From NCBI GenBank assembly GCA_963678275.1, contig OY782765.1, positions 5,022,001 through 5,086,000 on the forward strand: DNA of 64,000 nt, read 5' to 3'. The first letter of the stretch is position 1. Every line of letters begins with the position of its first letter. Shown here piece by piece: positions 9,201 to 18,318 of this stretch. Made by a program: the position numbers and the translations under genes. The notes under the pieces were generated by a model. That model did not search any database, was not told where the DNA came from, and was given only the letters and a program-made list of their open reading frames with translations. The DNA is from G963677445 sp963678275 (GTDB lineage Bacteria; Bacteroidota; Ignavibacteria; Ignavibacteriales; Melioribacteraceae).

Positions 9201-11052
9201 CATTCCTGACGGAACCTTAAGACAGGATACTGTAATTGATTTTGAAGCGGCCGAAAATAATCTTAAAGCTCTCGCGGCAAGTCTTTCCGGTTATGCCGTT
9301 AACGGAACAACAACTCTCCAGTGGAGCGCTGTTAATCTGAATGGAACAAATCCGCTGATGAATGTATTTGATGTTGACGGGGCCGATCTTACAGCCTCGA
9401 CTGAAATGAATATCAGTGTTCCCAATGGTTCAGTTGTAATCGTAAACATTTCAGGTGATGATATTGACTGGAGCGGCGGCCTTGTAGTTGCCGGAACCGC
9501 TATTACCAATGTTATTTACAATGTTTATGAAGCGACCAATCTGAAAATATCCTCGATTGATGTAACAGGAACTTTGCTCGCTCCTTATGCCGATCTCGAT
9601 TTCCCGACCGGTGTTATCAATGGCCAGGTAATCGTAAAATCAATGACAGGAACAGGACAGTTTAACAATAAACTTTTTGCCGGTAATGTTCCGGTTGATC
9701 CAAATCTGGTGAACTGCGCCGAACTCTTCAGTTCAGACCCTGTAGACAGCGACGAATCGAATAACTGCGACTGTGTTACTGTTGTTGTTGGCGATACTAC
9801 CGGCGGCGGCGGTTCAGGCAGCGGCGGAACAACAAATTTCGAATGGGAACTTGCTGGCGGAACAGGTCTTGAAGAAATGATCTGGACAATAGGCAACGAC
9901 GGGGCAGGCAATATGCTTTGCGGAACCGTAGGCGGTAATATTTATCGCTCGGAAAATAACGGAGTCGACTGGACACTTATTAACTCGTCAATGCAGGTTG
10001 GCTGGGTTTGGTCGCTGGTTACTGATGGCAATGGCAGAATTTATGCCGGAACCGAAAATGGAATTTATTATACCGATAATAATGGCACAGACTGGAACGG
10101 CCCGGTATTGGAAGGATACGATGTCAGAGCTCTGGTCATTGACGGATTCGATAATCTTTACGCGGGAACATGGGGCGCCGGTATATTCAAAAGCGTAAAC
10201 GGAACCCAGTGGGAGGCTGCCAATTCAGGATTGACTACTTTGGCGGTTCACGCTCTCGCGGTAAGCTCAAACTCTAAAATTTACGCCGGAACCTTTGGCG
10301 GCGGTGTTTATGAAAGCGCTGATCTCGGGGCAACCTGGGAACAGACAGGCGGCAGTTACAGCTACGTATGGGCTCTGGATATTACAAGCAATGATGTATT
10401 ATATGCCGGAACTTATGGCGGCGGAGTTTATACAAGTGAAAATGGCGGAGCCAACTGGCAGCTTCTCGGAGGCGCTTCACCCTATGTTTATTCAATCACT
10501 GTTGACGCTGCCGATAATGTATTCATTACGACCTGGGCGGATGGAGTATTTATGCTCAATCTGAACGGACCAGCTTCACCATCAACCGGAAACGGAAAAT
10601 ATGGCAGTGATGAAGTTGCCACAGCAGGCTGGATGCCGATGGGATTGAATGAAGCCGGTATTAGTTCGGTCGCTGTCAATCCGCAGAATACAGAACTCTT
10701 TGCCGGTTCGGAAGATGGCAATATTTATAAGCTTACTTTGAACACTATCACCGGAGTTGAGGATATAACTGAAGATAATGTGATCCCAGAAGAATTTGAA
10801 CTTTCACAGAACTATCCTAATCCGTTCAATCCTTCAACAACAATTAACTTCAGCGTCAGGGAAGCGGGCAATTACAAGCTGACTGTATATAATATAATCG
10901 GTCAGGAAGTTGCCACACTCGTTGATGAGTCACTTACTGCCGGTAAATATAACGTCACTTTTGACGCGGCTGAGTTTTCATCAGGAATTTACATCTACCG
11001 CCTCTCAGGTCAGAATGTGAACATGGTTAAGAAAATGATTCTTATGAAATAA
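6280..11052 (+). CDS. Giant type IX-secreted surface protein (SdrD-B repeats, DUF11, choice-of-anchor A, beta-propeller)
   Basis: Extracellular, probably surface-anchored or adhesive protein of 1590 aa. The ATG at 6280 is chosen over a GTG at 6241 because GGAGG ends 4 bp before it and a signal peptide follows directly (YLTMFLIIGGAGSLLAQ). Order of domains: N-terminal region; five SdrD-B-like repeats, each opening like SLGDKVWLDVNGNGVQD with Ca-binding Asp loops; a DUF11 domain from ITKTASEMNPDDGDP; a choice-of-anchor A domain from FELYEAEGFNLFVLENL; a Gly-rich linker; about six propeller repeats with IYAGT-type strands; and a type IX type A sorting domain (LSQNYPNPFNPSTTINF to the end). The sorting domain is cut off on export. 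It stands alone, with two terminators behind. Confidence 0.92.
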   Translation: MTGCYKNIGQRLMIYLTMFLIIGGAGSLLAQNTDDPCDLSGMTTFTQGGWGSGASGNNPGSIRDAHFDEVFPQDMVITGGQYTLKFTSSAAVENYLPAGGPSKAMTGNLTNPTNKKAAGGILGGQITALTLNVEFDRAGKIGTGAYELAELVITGGPFQGMTVDEFLDLAQTALTGGNTQGFSYSEFNDAATALNENFDNGTVNHGYVTCPPTITGSLGDKVWLDVNGNGVQDNGETGVSNVTVKLYLDGALFETTTTNQNGIYLFDDLNGDDYEVEFVLPAGYEFSPQNQGNNDNLDSDANTTTGKTGTITLANGDHRTDVDAGLVLLKASLGNYVWLDEDHDGVQDGNEAGVEGITVKLLNSGGSEISSTTTNEDGLYSFTDLNPGAYSVQFVKPSGYSFSPKDSGNDLVDSDADLTTGKTAQVTLAAGDNNTSLDAGIYDIKGSIGDYVWNDTDNDGVQDLGETGIEGVTVTLYKCNDTQAASTTTDADGKYLFDELLPDDYYVKFTLPNGFMFSPKDAGSNDAKDSDANTTTGKTECITLGAAENNLTLDAGMFEPKASLGDFVWIDLDEDGVQDNGEPVMANVPVSLYTCDGNFITQTNTDQYGKYLFGGLDPGDYKVKFTKPNGYYYTVKDAGADDALDSDADPVTGFTACVTLAALEENTSVDAGFYQPTASIGNFVWEDTDKDGVQDNGEPGFEGALVKLYNCGDDLLATTITNENGFYLFSNYPAGDYYVRFILPNGYEFSPKDAGADDAKDSDADQTTGKTDCFSLAAGDNDDSRDAGIYPTPVTVDIEITKTASEMNPDDGDPLSFTITAKNNGPANAASVEVKDLLPDGFDLSGTTTSQGTFDNVSGIWTVGALNSGQTATLTVNGEVNLGSSAPFELYEAEGFNLFVLENLIQPSADTEGKVAVGGNASLNNYSVGDLLQPSGGTVDVLIVGGHLEYGSGSVEAGNIVYGQSTNLPKPQVSIPDGTLRQDTVIDFEAAENNLKALAASLSGYAVNGTTTLQWSAVNLNGTNPLMNVFDVDGADLTASTEMNISVPNGSVVIVNISGDDIDWSGGLVVAGTAITNVIYNVYEATNLKISSIDVTGTLLAPYADLDFPTGVINGQVIVKSMTGTGQFNNKLFAGNVPVDPNLVNCAELFSSDPVDSDESNNCDCVTVVVGDTTGGGGSGSGGTTNFEWELAGGTGLEEMIWTIGNDGAGNMLCGTVGGNIYRSENNGVDWTLINSSMQVGWVWSLVTDGNGRIYAGTENGIYYTDNNGTDWNGPVLEGYDVRALVIDGFDNLYAGTWGAGIFKSVNGTQWEAANSGLTTLAVHALAVSSNSKIYAGTFGGGVYESADLGATWEQTGGSYSYVWALDITSNDVLYAGTYGGGVYTSENGGANWQLLGGASPYVYSITVDAADNVFITTWADGVFMLNLNGPASPSTGNGKYGSDEVATAGWMPMGLNEAGISSVAVNPQNTELFAGSEDGNIYKLTLNTITGVEDITEDNVIPEEFELSQNYPNPFNPSTTINFSVREAGNYKLTVYNIIGQEVATLVDESLTAGKYNVTFDAAEFSSGIYIYRLSGQNVNMVKKMILMK

Positions 11053-11058
11053 ATTTTC

Positions 11059-11082
11059 AAGCAGCTTTCTCCGGCTGCTTTT
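11059..11082 (+). terminator. Hairpin directly after the surface protein gene
   Basis: 7-bp stem AAGCAGC/GCTGCTT (11059-11065 with 11074-11080) followed by TT, 6 bp after the stop codon. Confidence 0.6.
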
Positions 11083-11114
11083 AATGAAAGGTTAACAAAC
11101 CTTGAATGATGAGA

Positions 11115-11141
11115 AGCGAGGCCCCGGCCTCGCTTTTTTTA
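11115..11141 (+). terminator. Strong rho-independent terminator
   Basis: Perfect 9-bp stem AGCGAGGCC/GGCCTCGCT (11115-11123 with 11126-11134) followed by seven T. Second terminator behind the giant surface protein gene. Confidence 0.85.
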
Positions 11142-11304
11142 TTGTCGCTACAATTTGTGTTAAAAATATTTTATGGTTATCCAAATTCAGGGTGAAACTG
11201 GACTTCCTGCAGAATTTAAGGCGCCTTAGCCACCAGGAATTGCTGATTTTTTAACTCTTCACTCTCCATCAACCACTCTTTACTTGTAGAGTCCTGATAA
11301 GTCT

Positions 11305-11760
11305 GAAAATTCAGAACTCCTTACACCTCGCAAAATGAAATCGCGGAAGTTTATCGCAAATTATTATACCCCAAACTCTTAATACAGGACTCCTGACATC
11401 ACGTATATTTAATTGAGATAATATTTAGTTGTTTTCAAGATGTACAGTGTAATAAGAAACTATAAATGCAATTTTGCGCAAATAGAATTCCTATAGTAGT
11501 TTCATGCGTATATACGCACCACAAAATCTATGTCGTTTTATTTCAATACTTTAGGTTTCTGATGTCAGTAGCCCTGTAATATAAACAGTATTTCTCATTC
11601 ATCGAGTAAACAAAAAAAAGATGTTCCATTTTAAAGGATGAAAAGTTGTCTCTGTCGTCCCTGACGGGACTTTCTTTCAGACTTCTATCCCCGCGATTTT
11701 ATTTTATGAATGAAACCATGTAAATTATTGTTTTTTAATACGAGGGATCACGAGTTCTGA
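11305..11760. repeat. Right arm of the inverted repeat pair around the surface protein gene
   Basis: Blocks 11305-11390 and 11645-11760 are reverse complements of 5405-5476 and 5208-5310. A GTCCCTGACGGGAC hairpin lies near 11657. The AT-rich stretch 11391-11644 has no counterpart on the left and holds no gene that I can support. The spacer 11142-11891 is otherwise noncoding. Confidence 0.85.
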
Positions 11761-11891
11761 AAAATAGTTACATTGCAATATAGGTGATGTCAGGAGCTCT
11801 GTAATATCAAACGGGATATGCCTGTTTCGTTTGATACCGTCAAATAACTTACCAATTCCGGTATTTGGTGAACTCGGACATGATCCTGATA

Positions 11892-11926
11892 TAAAAAAGC
11901 CCCGGGGTAATCCGGGGCTGAAAAAA
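11892..11926. terminator. Bidirectional terminator behind the FAD/Fe-S oxidoreductase operon
   Basis: 8-bp stem AGCCCCGG/CCGGGGCT (11898-11905 with 11912-11919) flanked by A-runs on the left and right. On the minus strand it gives a stem followed by TTTTTT, 25 bp after the stop of the oxidoreductase gene. Confidence 0.85.
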
Positions 11927-11950
11927 TTAAACTCAGGGTGGTGATTCGAA

Positions 11951-14788
11951 TCATCTTTCAGAGCATTCATCCACAAGATACATAATTGACTTATAATATC
12001 TTCCGCTGTGGAGGGAGAGGCCAATTTCGCAGGTTTTGCTGGTGGAATAACCATGCTCGCATTCATCGGGAAGGGAATCTTTCAGATCATGCAGGGCCGA
12101 TTCATTAAGTTCGGGGAATGAGAATCCACGGTCGCCGGCAAATCCGCAGCAACCTATATTTTCAGGCACAATCACATTCTCAGACAACATATCGGCCAGC
12201 TTTTTGAATGGCTCTTCGAGTCCCGATTTTTTGCTGCTGCAGGTTGTGTGGATGGTAATAGTCTCATTGGTTTTAGTGAATTTGAGATTATCGGCCAGGT
12301 ACTTCAGAGTAAATTCAATCGGCTCCAGAATTTCGAGATTATATTGATTTCCTTCTTCTTTGAGATACTTGACAAAATGATAAAAGCAGGGACTGGTATC
12401 AAAAAGCACCGGAAACTTGCCATTTTGTGAAGCTTTGTTCAGCTCATTAAGAAGCTCCTTTGATTTCATCCTTCCCTGGCGGACAAATCCTTTGCTGGCA
12501 AAGGGCATTCCGCAGCAGAGTTTTTTGATGTTATCAGGATAGATAACTTTATACCCGGCCCGTTTGATTACCCTGTGAATAACGGTAGTCTGCGATTCAT
12601 CTTCCTCCGCGATATGAGGATTGCCCATTGAGCGGGCGATGCATGAGGGGAAATAAACTACAGCCTTTTCCACATCGGCGGGAATGCGCCGCCTGTTGAT
12701 AAGTTTGTCACCGCCCGAAGGAAGATACTTATTCCAGGCGGGTATTGTTTTGAAGCTGGCTTTCCTTGCAAGTCCCGCGACGCCCCCCATGATCTTTGAT
12801 CCAAGTATCATGTGGAAGAATCCGGCGATATTAAGCCCGAATTTCATCGCGCCGGTAACGAAAGCAAAGCGGTTCGCGATGAAATAAGCCAGGTTTTCCT
12901 GCAGGCCGTGCACATGAATCTGGCGCAGCTTTTTGATCATCTTTCCGGTATCTATATCAACCGGGCAGCTTAATTCGCAAAGGCCGTCTGTGGCGCAGGT
13001 CTGGTTGCCGTAATAATTAAAGGCGTCGGCCAGTTCATTCATAAGTTTATCATTTTCCCCGGTCCGCCTCAGCCGTGAGATTTCCCTGTAGGTTGTTATT
13101 CTCTGGCGGGGAGTGAGGGTCAGATCCCGGGAAGGGCAATTGATTTCGCAGAATCCGCATTCTATACATTTATCAACAATTTCATCGGCGACAGGAAGAG
13201 GCTTGAGATTTTTCAGGTGAACTTCCTGATCTTCATTGAGGATAACACCGGGATTAAGAACCTTATCGGGATCAAATATATTTTTGATCTCTTTCATTAC
13301 GTCAAAAGCTTTTTCGCCCCACTCATATTTTACGAAGGGAGCCATATTCCTGCCAGTGCCATGTTCAGCTTTTAGTGAGCCGTCATATTTTTCAACCACT
13401 GAAGAGGCCAGATCATCGATAAATTCCCTGTAGCGGGTAAGTTCTTCAGGTTTCGAAAAGTCCTGGCTGAGCACAAAATGGAGATTGCCCGCGAGGCTGT
13501 GTCCCCAGATTATTGTATCGGTATAATTATGTTTCCTAAACATCGCCTGCAGATCGAGCGCCGCGTCGGCGAGTCTTTCTGTGGGGAAGTTAACATCCTC
13601 AATTATAACAGTTGTGCCGGGATCCCTTGAAATACAAACTGAAGGGAACAGCCCTTTCCGCACATCCCAGAGCTTTTGATAAAGAATCTTATCGGTCGTA
13701 AATTCGGGAGGAAAAAGCAGGCCGAGATCGGACATTGCCGATGTGATCGCGGCTACATGTTTATCCAGTTTATCATAATCATAATCGGATGTTTCAATAA
13801 GCAGAGCCGCCGCCTCTTCAGGCAGGGTTTTCAGGTTATCGGGCATTCCCGGTTTGTTCTCAACCGCTCTGAGGGCCGCGCGGTCCATAATCTCGGCGGC
13901 TTTCACCGGCAGCTCGCGCATAACAGGAATCGCGGCGCATGCCGACCTGATATCACGGAATAACAGTAGAGCTGTGGCCTTGCAGGGTGGTTCGGGCACG
14001 GTATCAAGTTCAATTTCCGAAATAAAACCGAGGGTGCCTTCGGAACCGATCATCAGATGGGGAATGATTTCGAAAGGATCATCAAAATCCACGAGTGAAT
14101 TAAGTCCGAATCCGGTTGTATTTTTAATGGAATATTTATGTTTTATCCGGTTGGCAAGCTCCTTATCTGCTTTTACCCTGGCCGAGAGCTCCTTGATTTT
14201 GCTGTAAATATTACCGGGGGAGTTAATGAACTGTTCGCGGCTTTTTTCGCTGGTGGAATCGAGTATAGAACCATCTGAAAAAATGATCTTCATGCCGCTG
14301 AGGGTGTTATAAATATTAAATTCTGTTCCGCTTGTCATGCCGCTGGCGTTATTGGCCGCTATTCCCCCGATGGTTGCCGAATTGATCGACGCCGGGTCGG
14401 GTCCCATTTTACGGTGGAAAGGAGCGAGCGAGCGGTTTGCCCATGCGCCTATTACGCCCGGCTGAAGCCGGATTTTTCTCCCTTCATCGAGCACATTTAT
14501 TCCCTTCCATTCACGGCCCATTCTCAGCAGAACCGAATCGGTAATCGACTGCCCCGAAAGGCTGGTTCCCGCCGCGCGGAAGGTGAGCGGGATTGATCGG
14601 GAACGGCTTTCTTTGAGTATTTCAACAACCTCATTTTCTTTCTCACTTTTTACGACAAGCTGAGGTATCAGGCGGTAAAAGCTGGCGTCTGTTCCATAGG
14701 CCAGCGTTCTTAACGGATCGGTGATAAGATTATCCGGGTTAATCTTTCCGGAAAAATAATTTTTAAGAGCTTCTGTTTTATTCGACAA
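11951..14788 (-). CDS. FAD-binding and (Fe-S)-binding oxidoreductase, D-lactate/glycolate dehydrogenase type
   Basis: Flavo-iron-sulfur dehydrogenase of 945 aa that probably oxidises a 2-hydroxy acid such as D-lactate and passes electrons through Fe-S clusters toward the quinone pool; the exact substrate is not decided by sequence. Domains in order: FAD_binding_4 (PLTFRAAGTSLSGQS, then GPDPASINSATIGGIAANN); FAD oxidase C-terminal domain with WGHSLAGNLHF and AEHGTGRNMAPF; two 4Fe-4S motifs (CIECGFCEINCP and CATDGLCELSCP); and a CCG-type domain with paired cysteines (KLCCGMPF, IGCCGFAGDRG). This is the usual full length of the fused Dld/GlcD-GlcF type. It lies 2 bp after the aminopeptidase P gene, so the two are cotranscribed. 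Confidence 0.9.
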   Translation of the reverse strand: MSNKTEALKNYFSGKINPDNLITDPLRTLAYGTDASFYRLIPQLVVKSEKENEVVEILKESRSRSIPLTFRAAGTSLSGQSITDSVLLRMGREWKGINVLDEGRKIRLQPGVIGAWANRSLAPFHRKMGPDPASINSATIGGIAANNASGMTSGTEFNIYNTLSGMKIIFSDGSILDSTSEKSREQFINSPGNIYSKIKELSARVKADKELANRIKHKYSIKNTTGFGLNSLVDFDDPFEIIPHLMIGSEGTLGFISEIELDTVPEPPCKATALLLFRDIRSACAAIPVMRELPVKAAEIMDRAALRAVENKPGMPDNLKTLPEEAAALLIETSDYDYDKLDKHVAAITSAMSDLGLLFPPEFTTDKILYQKLWDVRKGLFPSVCISRDPGTTVIIEDVNFPTERLADAALDLQAMFRKHNYTDTIIWGHSLAGNLHFVLSQDFSKPEELTRYREFIDDLASSVVEKYDGSLKAEHGTGRNMAPFVKYEWGEKAFDVMKEIKNIFDPDKVLNPGVILNEDQEVHLKNLKPLPVADEIVDKCIECGFCEINCPSRDLTLTPRQRITTYREISRLRRTGENDKLMNELADAFNYYGNQTCATDGLCELSCPVDIDTGKMIKKLRQIHVHGLQENLAYFIANRFAFVTGAMKFGLNIAGFFHMILGSKIMGGVAGLARKASFKTIPAWNKYLPSGGDKLINRRRIPADVEKAVVYFPSCIARSMGNPHIAEEDESQTTVIHRVIKRAGYKVIYPDNIKKLCCGMPFASKGFVRQGRMKSKELLNELNKASQNGKFPVLFDTSPCFYHFVKYLKEEGNQYNLEILEPIEFTLKYLADNLKFTKTNETITIHTTCSSKKSGLEEPFKKLADMLSENVIVPENIGCCGFAGDRGFSFPELNESALHDLKDSLPDECEHGYSTSKTCEIGLSLHSGRYYKSIMYLVDECSER

Positions 14789-14790
14789 TT

Positions 14791-16185
14791 TTACCCCTGT
14801 TTAGCACAAAATTCTTCAACTTCATCAACTGTTTTTGGTATCGGTTTTCCAAGCACTCTGCTTCCGGTTTCCGTTACGAGGATATCATCTTCAATCCTTA
14901 CGCCTCCGAATCCGAGGTGTTTTTCCACTTCGGCGTAATTTATGAAATCGGTAAATTTATTTTCTGATTTCCACTGGTTTACAAGTTCCGGAATGAAATA
15001 TATTCCCGGTTCGATTGTCAGGCAGTAACCAGACTGCAATTTTTTACCGAGGCGCAGATAGGCGAGCCCGAACTGTTCGCTTCGTTCAATTTCTTCATCA
15101 TACCCGACAAAATTTTCAACCAGGTTTTCCATATCATGAACATCGAGCCCGATCATATGCCCCAATCCATGGGGGAAAAAGAGAGCGTGAGCGCCGGCGT
15201 CCACCGCTTCATCAATATTGCCTTTCATGATTCCCAGTCCCTTCAGACCTTCAGCCATTGTTTTAGCCGCGAGGAGGTGAACATCTTTGTTAAACACTCC
15301 CGGCCTGGTAGCTTCGATTGCGGCCATCTGACCGTTAAGCACAATGTTATATATATCCTTTTGAATGGGGGTGAATTTGCCGCTTACAGGAAATGTGCGG
15401 GTGATATCGCTCGCGTAATGTTCAAGAGATTCGGCGCCTGAATCGAGCACCGCTATCTGGCCTTCCTTCATCAGGTTGCCGTGATAATGGTTGTGCAGAG
15501 TTTCACCATGCACCGAAAAAATAATTGGGAATGAAATTCCGCTTCCTTTTGAGAGGGTAATGCCTTCAACAACACCCCATACTTCTCTCTCATAGATTCC
15601 GGGGCGGATAACTTTCATGGCTGTTGTATTCATTTCATAACTGATCTCAACCGCCTTTTCAATTTCCGCGACTTCTTCAGCCGTTTTTACCGAACGCTGA
15701 GCGATAACGGCAAAATTAAACTCTCTCGACCAGTGAGCCGTCGTTTTATTATTTCTTATCCCGAGCAGATCCTCAAGCCATATTTTTGTCTCAGCCCTGT
15801 ATGGGGGGAGATAATGAATTTTTCTGCCTGTGTTGATGGCGTAATCAAGATATCCCGCCAGATCGCCCGACGGCCTGGTAAGTGACACTCCGGCGAGAGC
15901 TGCCTGATCGGCGAAGGGAGCTTCAGGTCCCATCCATACTGTATCTTCGACAGGCCGGTCATCTCCGAATAATATTTCTTTATCCTTGTCAAGATCAATT
16001 ACCGCTGCCAAACCTGCCTTATCCAGTCCCCAGTAATAGAGGAAATTGCTGTCCTGGCGGAACCTGTATTCATTGGCGGCATAATTCATCGGCATTTCGC
16101 CATTCCCGGGAAAAAACAATATTCCCGATGATACCTGTGATTTTAACTGTTTTCTTCTTTCAACGTAAATTTCTGGCGCAAACAT
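14791..16185 (-). CDS. pepP: Xaa-Pro aminopeptidase (aminopeptidase P, M24B)
   Basis: Cytoplasmic metallopeptidase of 464 aa that removes an N-terminal residue followed by proline. The N-terminal AMP_N domain shows FLYYWGLDKAGLAAVIDLD. The pita-bread catalytic domain carries the five metal ligands in expected order: Asp in LDSGAESLEHY, Asp in SDITRTFPVSG, His in HGLGHMIGLDVHD, Glu in TIEPGIYF and Glu in GVRIEDDILV. Length is normal. It is the first gene of a two-gene operon with the FAD/Fe-S oxidoreductase; I see no functional link between them beyond general catabolism. A purine-rich GGAGGA stretch just before the ATG serves as ribosome binding site. Confidence 0.93.
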   Translation of the reverse strand: MFAPEIYVERRKQLKSQVSSGILFFPGNGEMPMNYAANEYRFRQDSNFLYYWGLDKAGLAAVIDLDKDKEILFGDDRPVEDTVWMGPEAPFADQAALAGVSLTRPSGDLAGYLDYAINTGRKIHYLPPYRAETKIWLEDLLGIRNNKTTAHWSREFNFAVIAQRSVKTAEEVAEIEKAVEISYEMNTTAMKVIRPGIYEREVWGVVEGITLSKGSGISFPIIFSVHGETLHNHYHGNLMKEGQIAVLDSGAESLEHYASDITRTFPVSGKFTPIQKDIYNIVLNGQMAAIEATRPGVFNKDVHLLAAKTMAEGLKGLGIMKGNIDEAVDAGAHALFFPHGLGHMIGLDVHDMENLVENFVGYDEEIERSEQFGLAYLRLGKKLQSGYCLTIEPGIYFIPELVNQWKSENKFTDFINYAEVEKHLGFGGVRIEDDILVTETGSRVLGKPIPKTVDEVEEFCAKQG

Positions 16186-16316
16186 TTATATCCTCCGGGT
16201 AGTTAACATCAATATTTAAAGAATTTATATCTTAAAAAAATAAGAGCTAATTGTCAATAAAAATCCCCCCATAAATCGTAATCTTAATCGTAAACTGGCA
16301 AGCCAGAGATAATGAG

Positions 16317-16372
16317 GAATTACGAATTAGGAATTAGGAATTAGGAATTAGGAATTAGGAATTAGGAATTGG
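16317..16372. repeat. Tandem array of a GAATTAG-type heptamer, 8 units
   Basis: Eight 7-bp units: GAATTAC, six times GAATTAG, and GAATTGG. One base differs from the ATTACGA array at 4767, so the two arrays drift from a common unit. The last unit abuts the 235-bp repeat at 16367. Confidence 0.9.
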
Positions 16373-16600
16373 TTTTCGCAGGAATATATTTTTTGAATCG
16401 TATCTGTTTTGGAGAAGCAGTATTATTGCGGAACGTCCCCATGGGTAGTAAAGAACAAAAAAATATAGTAAGATCTCGGTAAGGGATTAACGGAGCAAAG
16501 CTAACGAAATACTACAATCCGAATTGTTGCCAAAAATTTTGCCATTTTGCGTGGAAATTAACTGCTAACGGAGTAATCATAAACTGGCAAAGCCAGAGAC
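16367..16600. repeat. 235-bp repeat, left copy of an inverted pair around the defence island
   Basis: Matches the reverse complement of about 23102-23353 over its whole length, including the GCGGAACGTCCCCATGGG segment, a degenerate GATCCCTGTAGGGGATC palindrome and a REP-like element at the inner end. Noncoding. Confidence 0.88.
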
Positions 16601-16989
16601 AAAATAAATCCGAAGAAGGAATCGTACTCGTTCTCGTAATCGTGCTTCGTACTCGTCTTTTCAAAACACTCAGGTTATTCGATTACGAGAACCGCTTGTT
16701 CCATGAGTACGAAAAAATTTTGCAATTTTGCGTAGAATTTGACTTCTTACGGAGTAATCATAATCCTGCTCCCTCAGAAATAATGTACAACCCCTCCGAC
16801 ATCACCAAACCCGGCCATCATAATCTTACTCATACTCTTACTCTGATTCTTTAACACCGATACCGAAAAATAAAAAGGCAAGAAGGTTGATTCTTGGGGA
16901 GGGAAATCCTCGGCTACTAAGGAGCCCCAATTTGGAAAAACGCCAAATTTCAAATTTGACAGCAACAATAAAACAGGGGTGATAACTTA

Positions 16990-17190
16990 TCGAAAATAAT
17001 TCAATGTTTCGAGAGCGGGATCCCCTCCCCTTAAGATTTTAAGGGGAGGTCGGGAGGGGTTTGATCTACCTTGAGATGTCTATTATCCGGAGAGAAGTCA
17101 AAATATTCGTGAAAAATCAGCAAGCGTTTTCTCTCAAAAATAATCTTGTTGCCTGGAAGGTTAAAAAATAAAGAATAAGGTTTCTTTTTT
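16990..17190. repeat. Repeat block in inverted copy to 37590-37760
   Basis: Contains CTCCCCTTAAGATTTTAAGG, a long hairpin-forming G/C stretch, then the ATTATCCGGAGAGAAGTCAA segment and the AAGGTTAAAAAATAAAGAAT segment. All of these appear in reverse order and strand upstream of 37760. The spacer 16601-17826 also holds REP-like copies at 16716 and 17551 and a purine/pyrimidine low-complexity stretch (CTCGTTCTCGTAATCGTGC type) at about 16620-16720. No gene supported. Confidence 0.8.
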
Positions 17191-17826
17191 CTATGTGTCT
17201 CAGCGTCTTAGCGTGAGAAAAAACGATTTCAATTACGACTTCGATTCGGATTTCGATGTCTAACTTATATCCAGTCAGTTTTTTTGATTCCCTCAATCCT
17301 ATGCTTTGCTCTTTCCGCGAGTATGTTAATATCCCGATGGAAATATTGCCCCATTGAATAAGGTTAATAAGGTTTTTTGGGTGTGCGATTATCTCTGCTA
17401 CTAAGGTTAACAAATCAAAATATGGTTCTTTTGATCTTTTTCGCGGAATTTTGTTTTGGTGATTTGGAGCGTTTTTTTAGCAATATTTTTACTCTTGATG
17501 TTACTTTATAATTGCAATTATTAATTGTTCATTATTCATTATTAATTGAAATATTGCCATTTTGCGTAGAATTTAACTCCTTACGGAGCAATCATAATCC
17601 CTCCCCCGGGGAAAATGAACACCACAGCATCAGCGCTCCTGCCGGATTTCATTGCAGGAAAAAGTTGCAAGGGGACTCATGGGACAAATGGGATTTTTGG
17701 GTTTTCCCCTAATGCATATCAGATTAATTGTCATCCTGGTTAAACTGAACCTTATAACGCCGGGTGGCTGAGCGGAGTCGAAGCCAGCAAATTTTCATGC
17801 AAAGACGCCAATCCGCGAAGAAAGAG

Positions 17827-17874
17827 GAACATGATTACGGGGTTTAGAAGGATTTACAGGATAATTCAATGAAC
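17827..17874. repeat. 48-bp direct repeat, left of the toxin-antitoxin pair
   Basis: Identical to 18638-18685 at 45 of 48 positions, same orientation. The pair encloses the toxin and antitoxin genes and nothing else. Confidence 0.92.
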
Positions 17875-17940
17875 GATTATCTGTTTGGTTTTCATTTTGG
17901 TTCAGGCCTGTATAGCCTGATGTTTTCTATCCACAATAAA

Positions 17941-18318
17941 TTACTGCAGAGAAAGGGAAATTTTCAGGGCTTTATCGATTTCCCGCATTTTATCCTTTTC
18001 AAGGGCGCCGAACTTTTTTATTAAACGTAAATTTTTATCTATTGTTCTTATCTGGCCACAGTCGACAAAACTTTCTTCATCTAATCCACCTTCTCCTTTT
18101 GAAAGGGAAATCATAATCGGCAGAGGTTTTGTTATTTCTTTTACACTTGAAACAGGGGCGATTATGGTAACCGGACTGAATTTATTGCCAATATTATTTT
18201 GAATTATTACCGCCGGCCTCGCTTTCCCGATTTCTTTTCCAACAATCGGGTCTAAGTTTACCAGGTAAATATCACCCCTGAGCAGTGGATTTTTTATTCC
18301 TTCATTCTGAGTCGGCAT
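17941..18318 (-). CDS. mazF: MazF/PemK-type toxin (endoribonuclease)
   Basis: Toxin of a type II toxin-antitoxin system; family members cut mRNA at short sites. At 125 aa it has the family length and motifs: an N-terminal RGDIYLVNLDPIVGKEIGK strand pair, RPAVIIQNNIGN, and TIIAPVSS, followed by a conserved late helix. It follows the antitoxin gene with a 17-bp overlap, the usual antitoxin-first order. Both genes lie between 48-bp direct repeats. Neighbouring genes on the right (Mrr, TIR) are also defence-related, so this pair probably belongs to a defence island. Confidence 0.9.
   Translation of the reverse strand: MPTQNEGIKNPLLRGDIYLVNLDPIVGKEIGKARPAVIIQNNIGNKFSPVTIIAPVSSVKEITKPLPIMISLSKGEGGLDEESFVDCGQIRTIDKNLRLIKKFGALEKDKMREIDKALKISLSLQ

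Noticed and set aside
13854..14207. 117-aa plus-strand frame
   Set aside because: Antisense shadow of the FAD-binding domain of the oxidoreductase.
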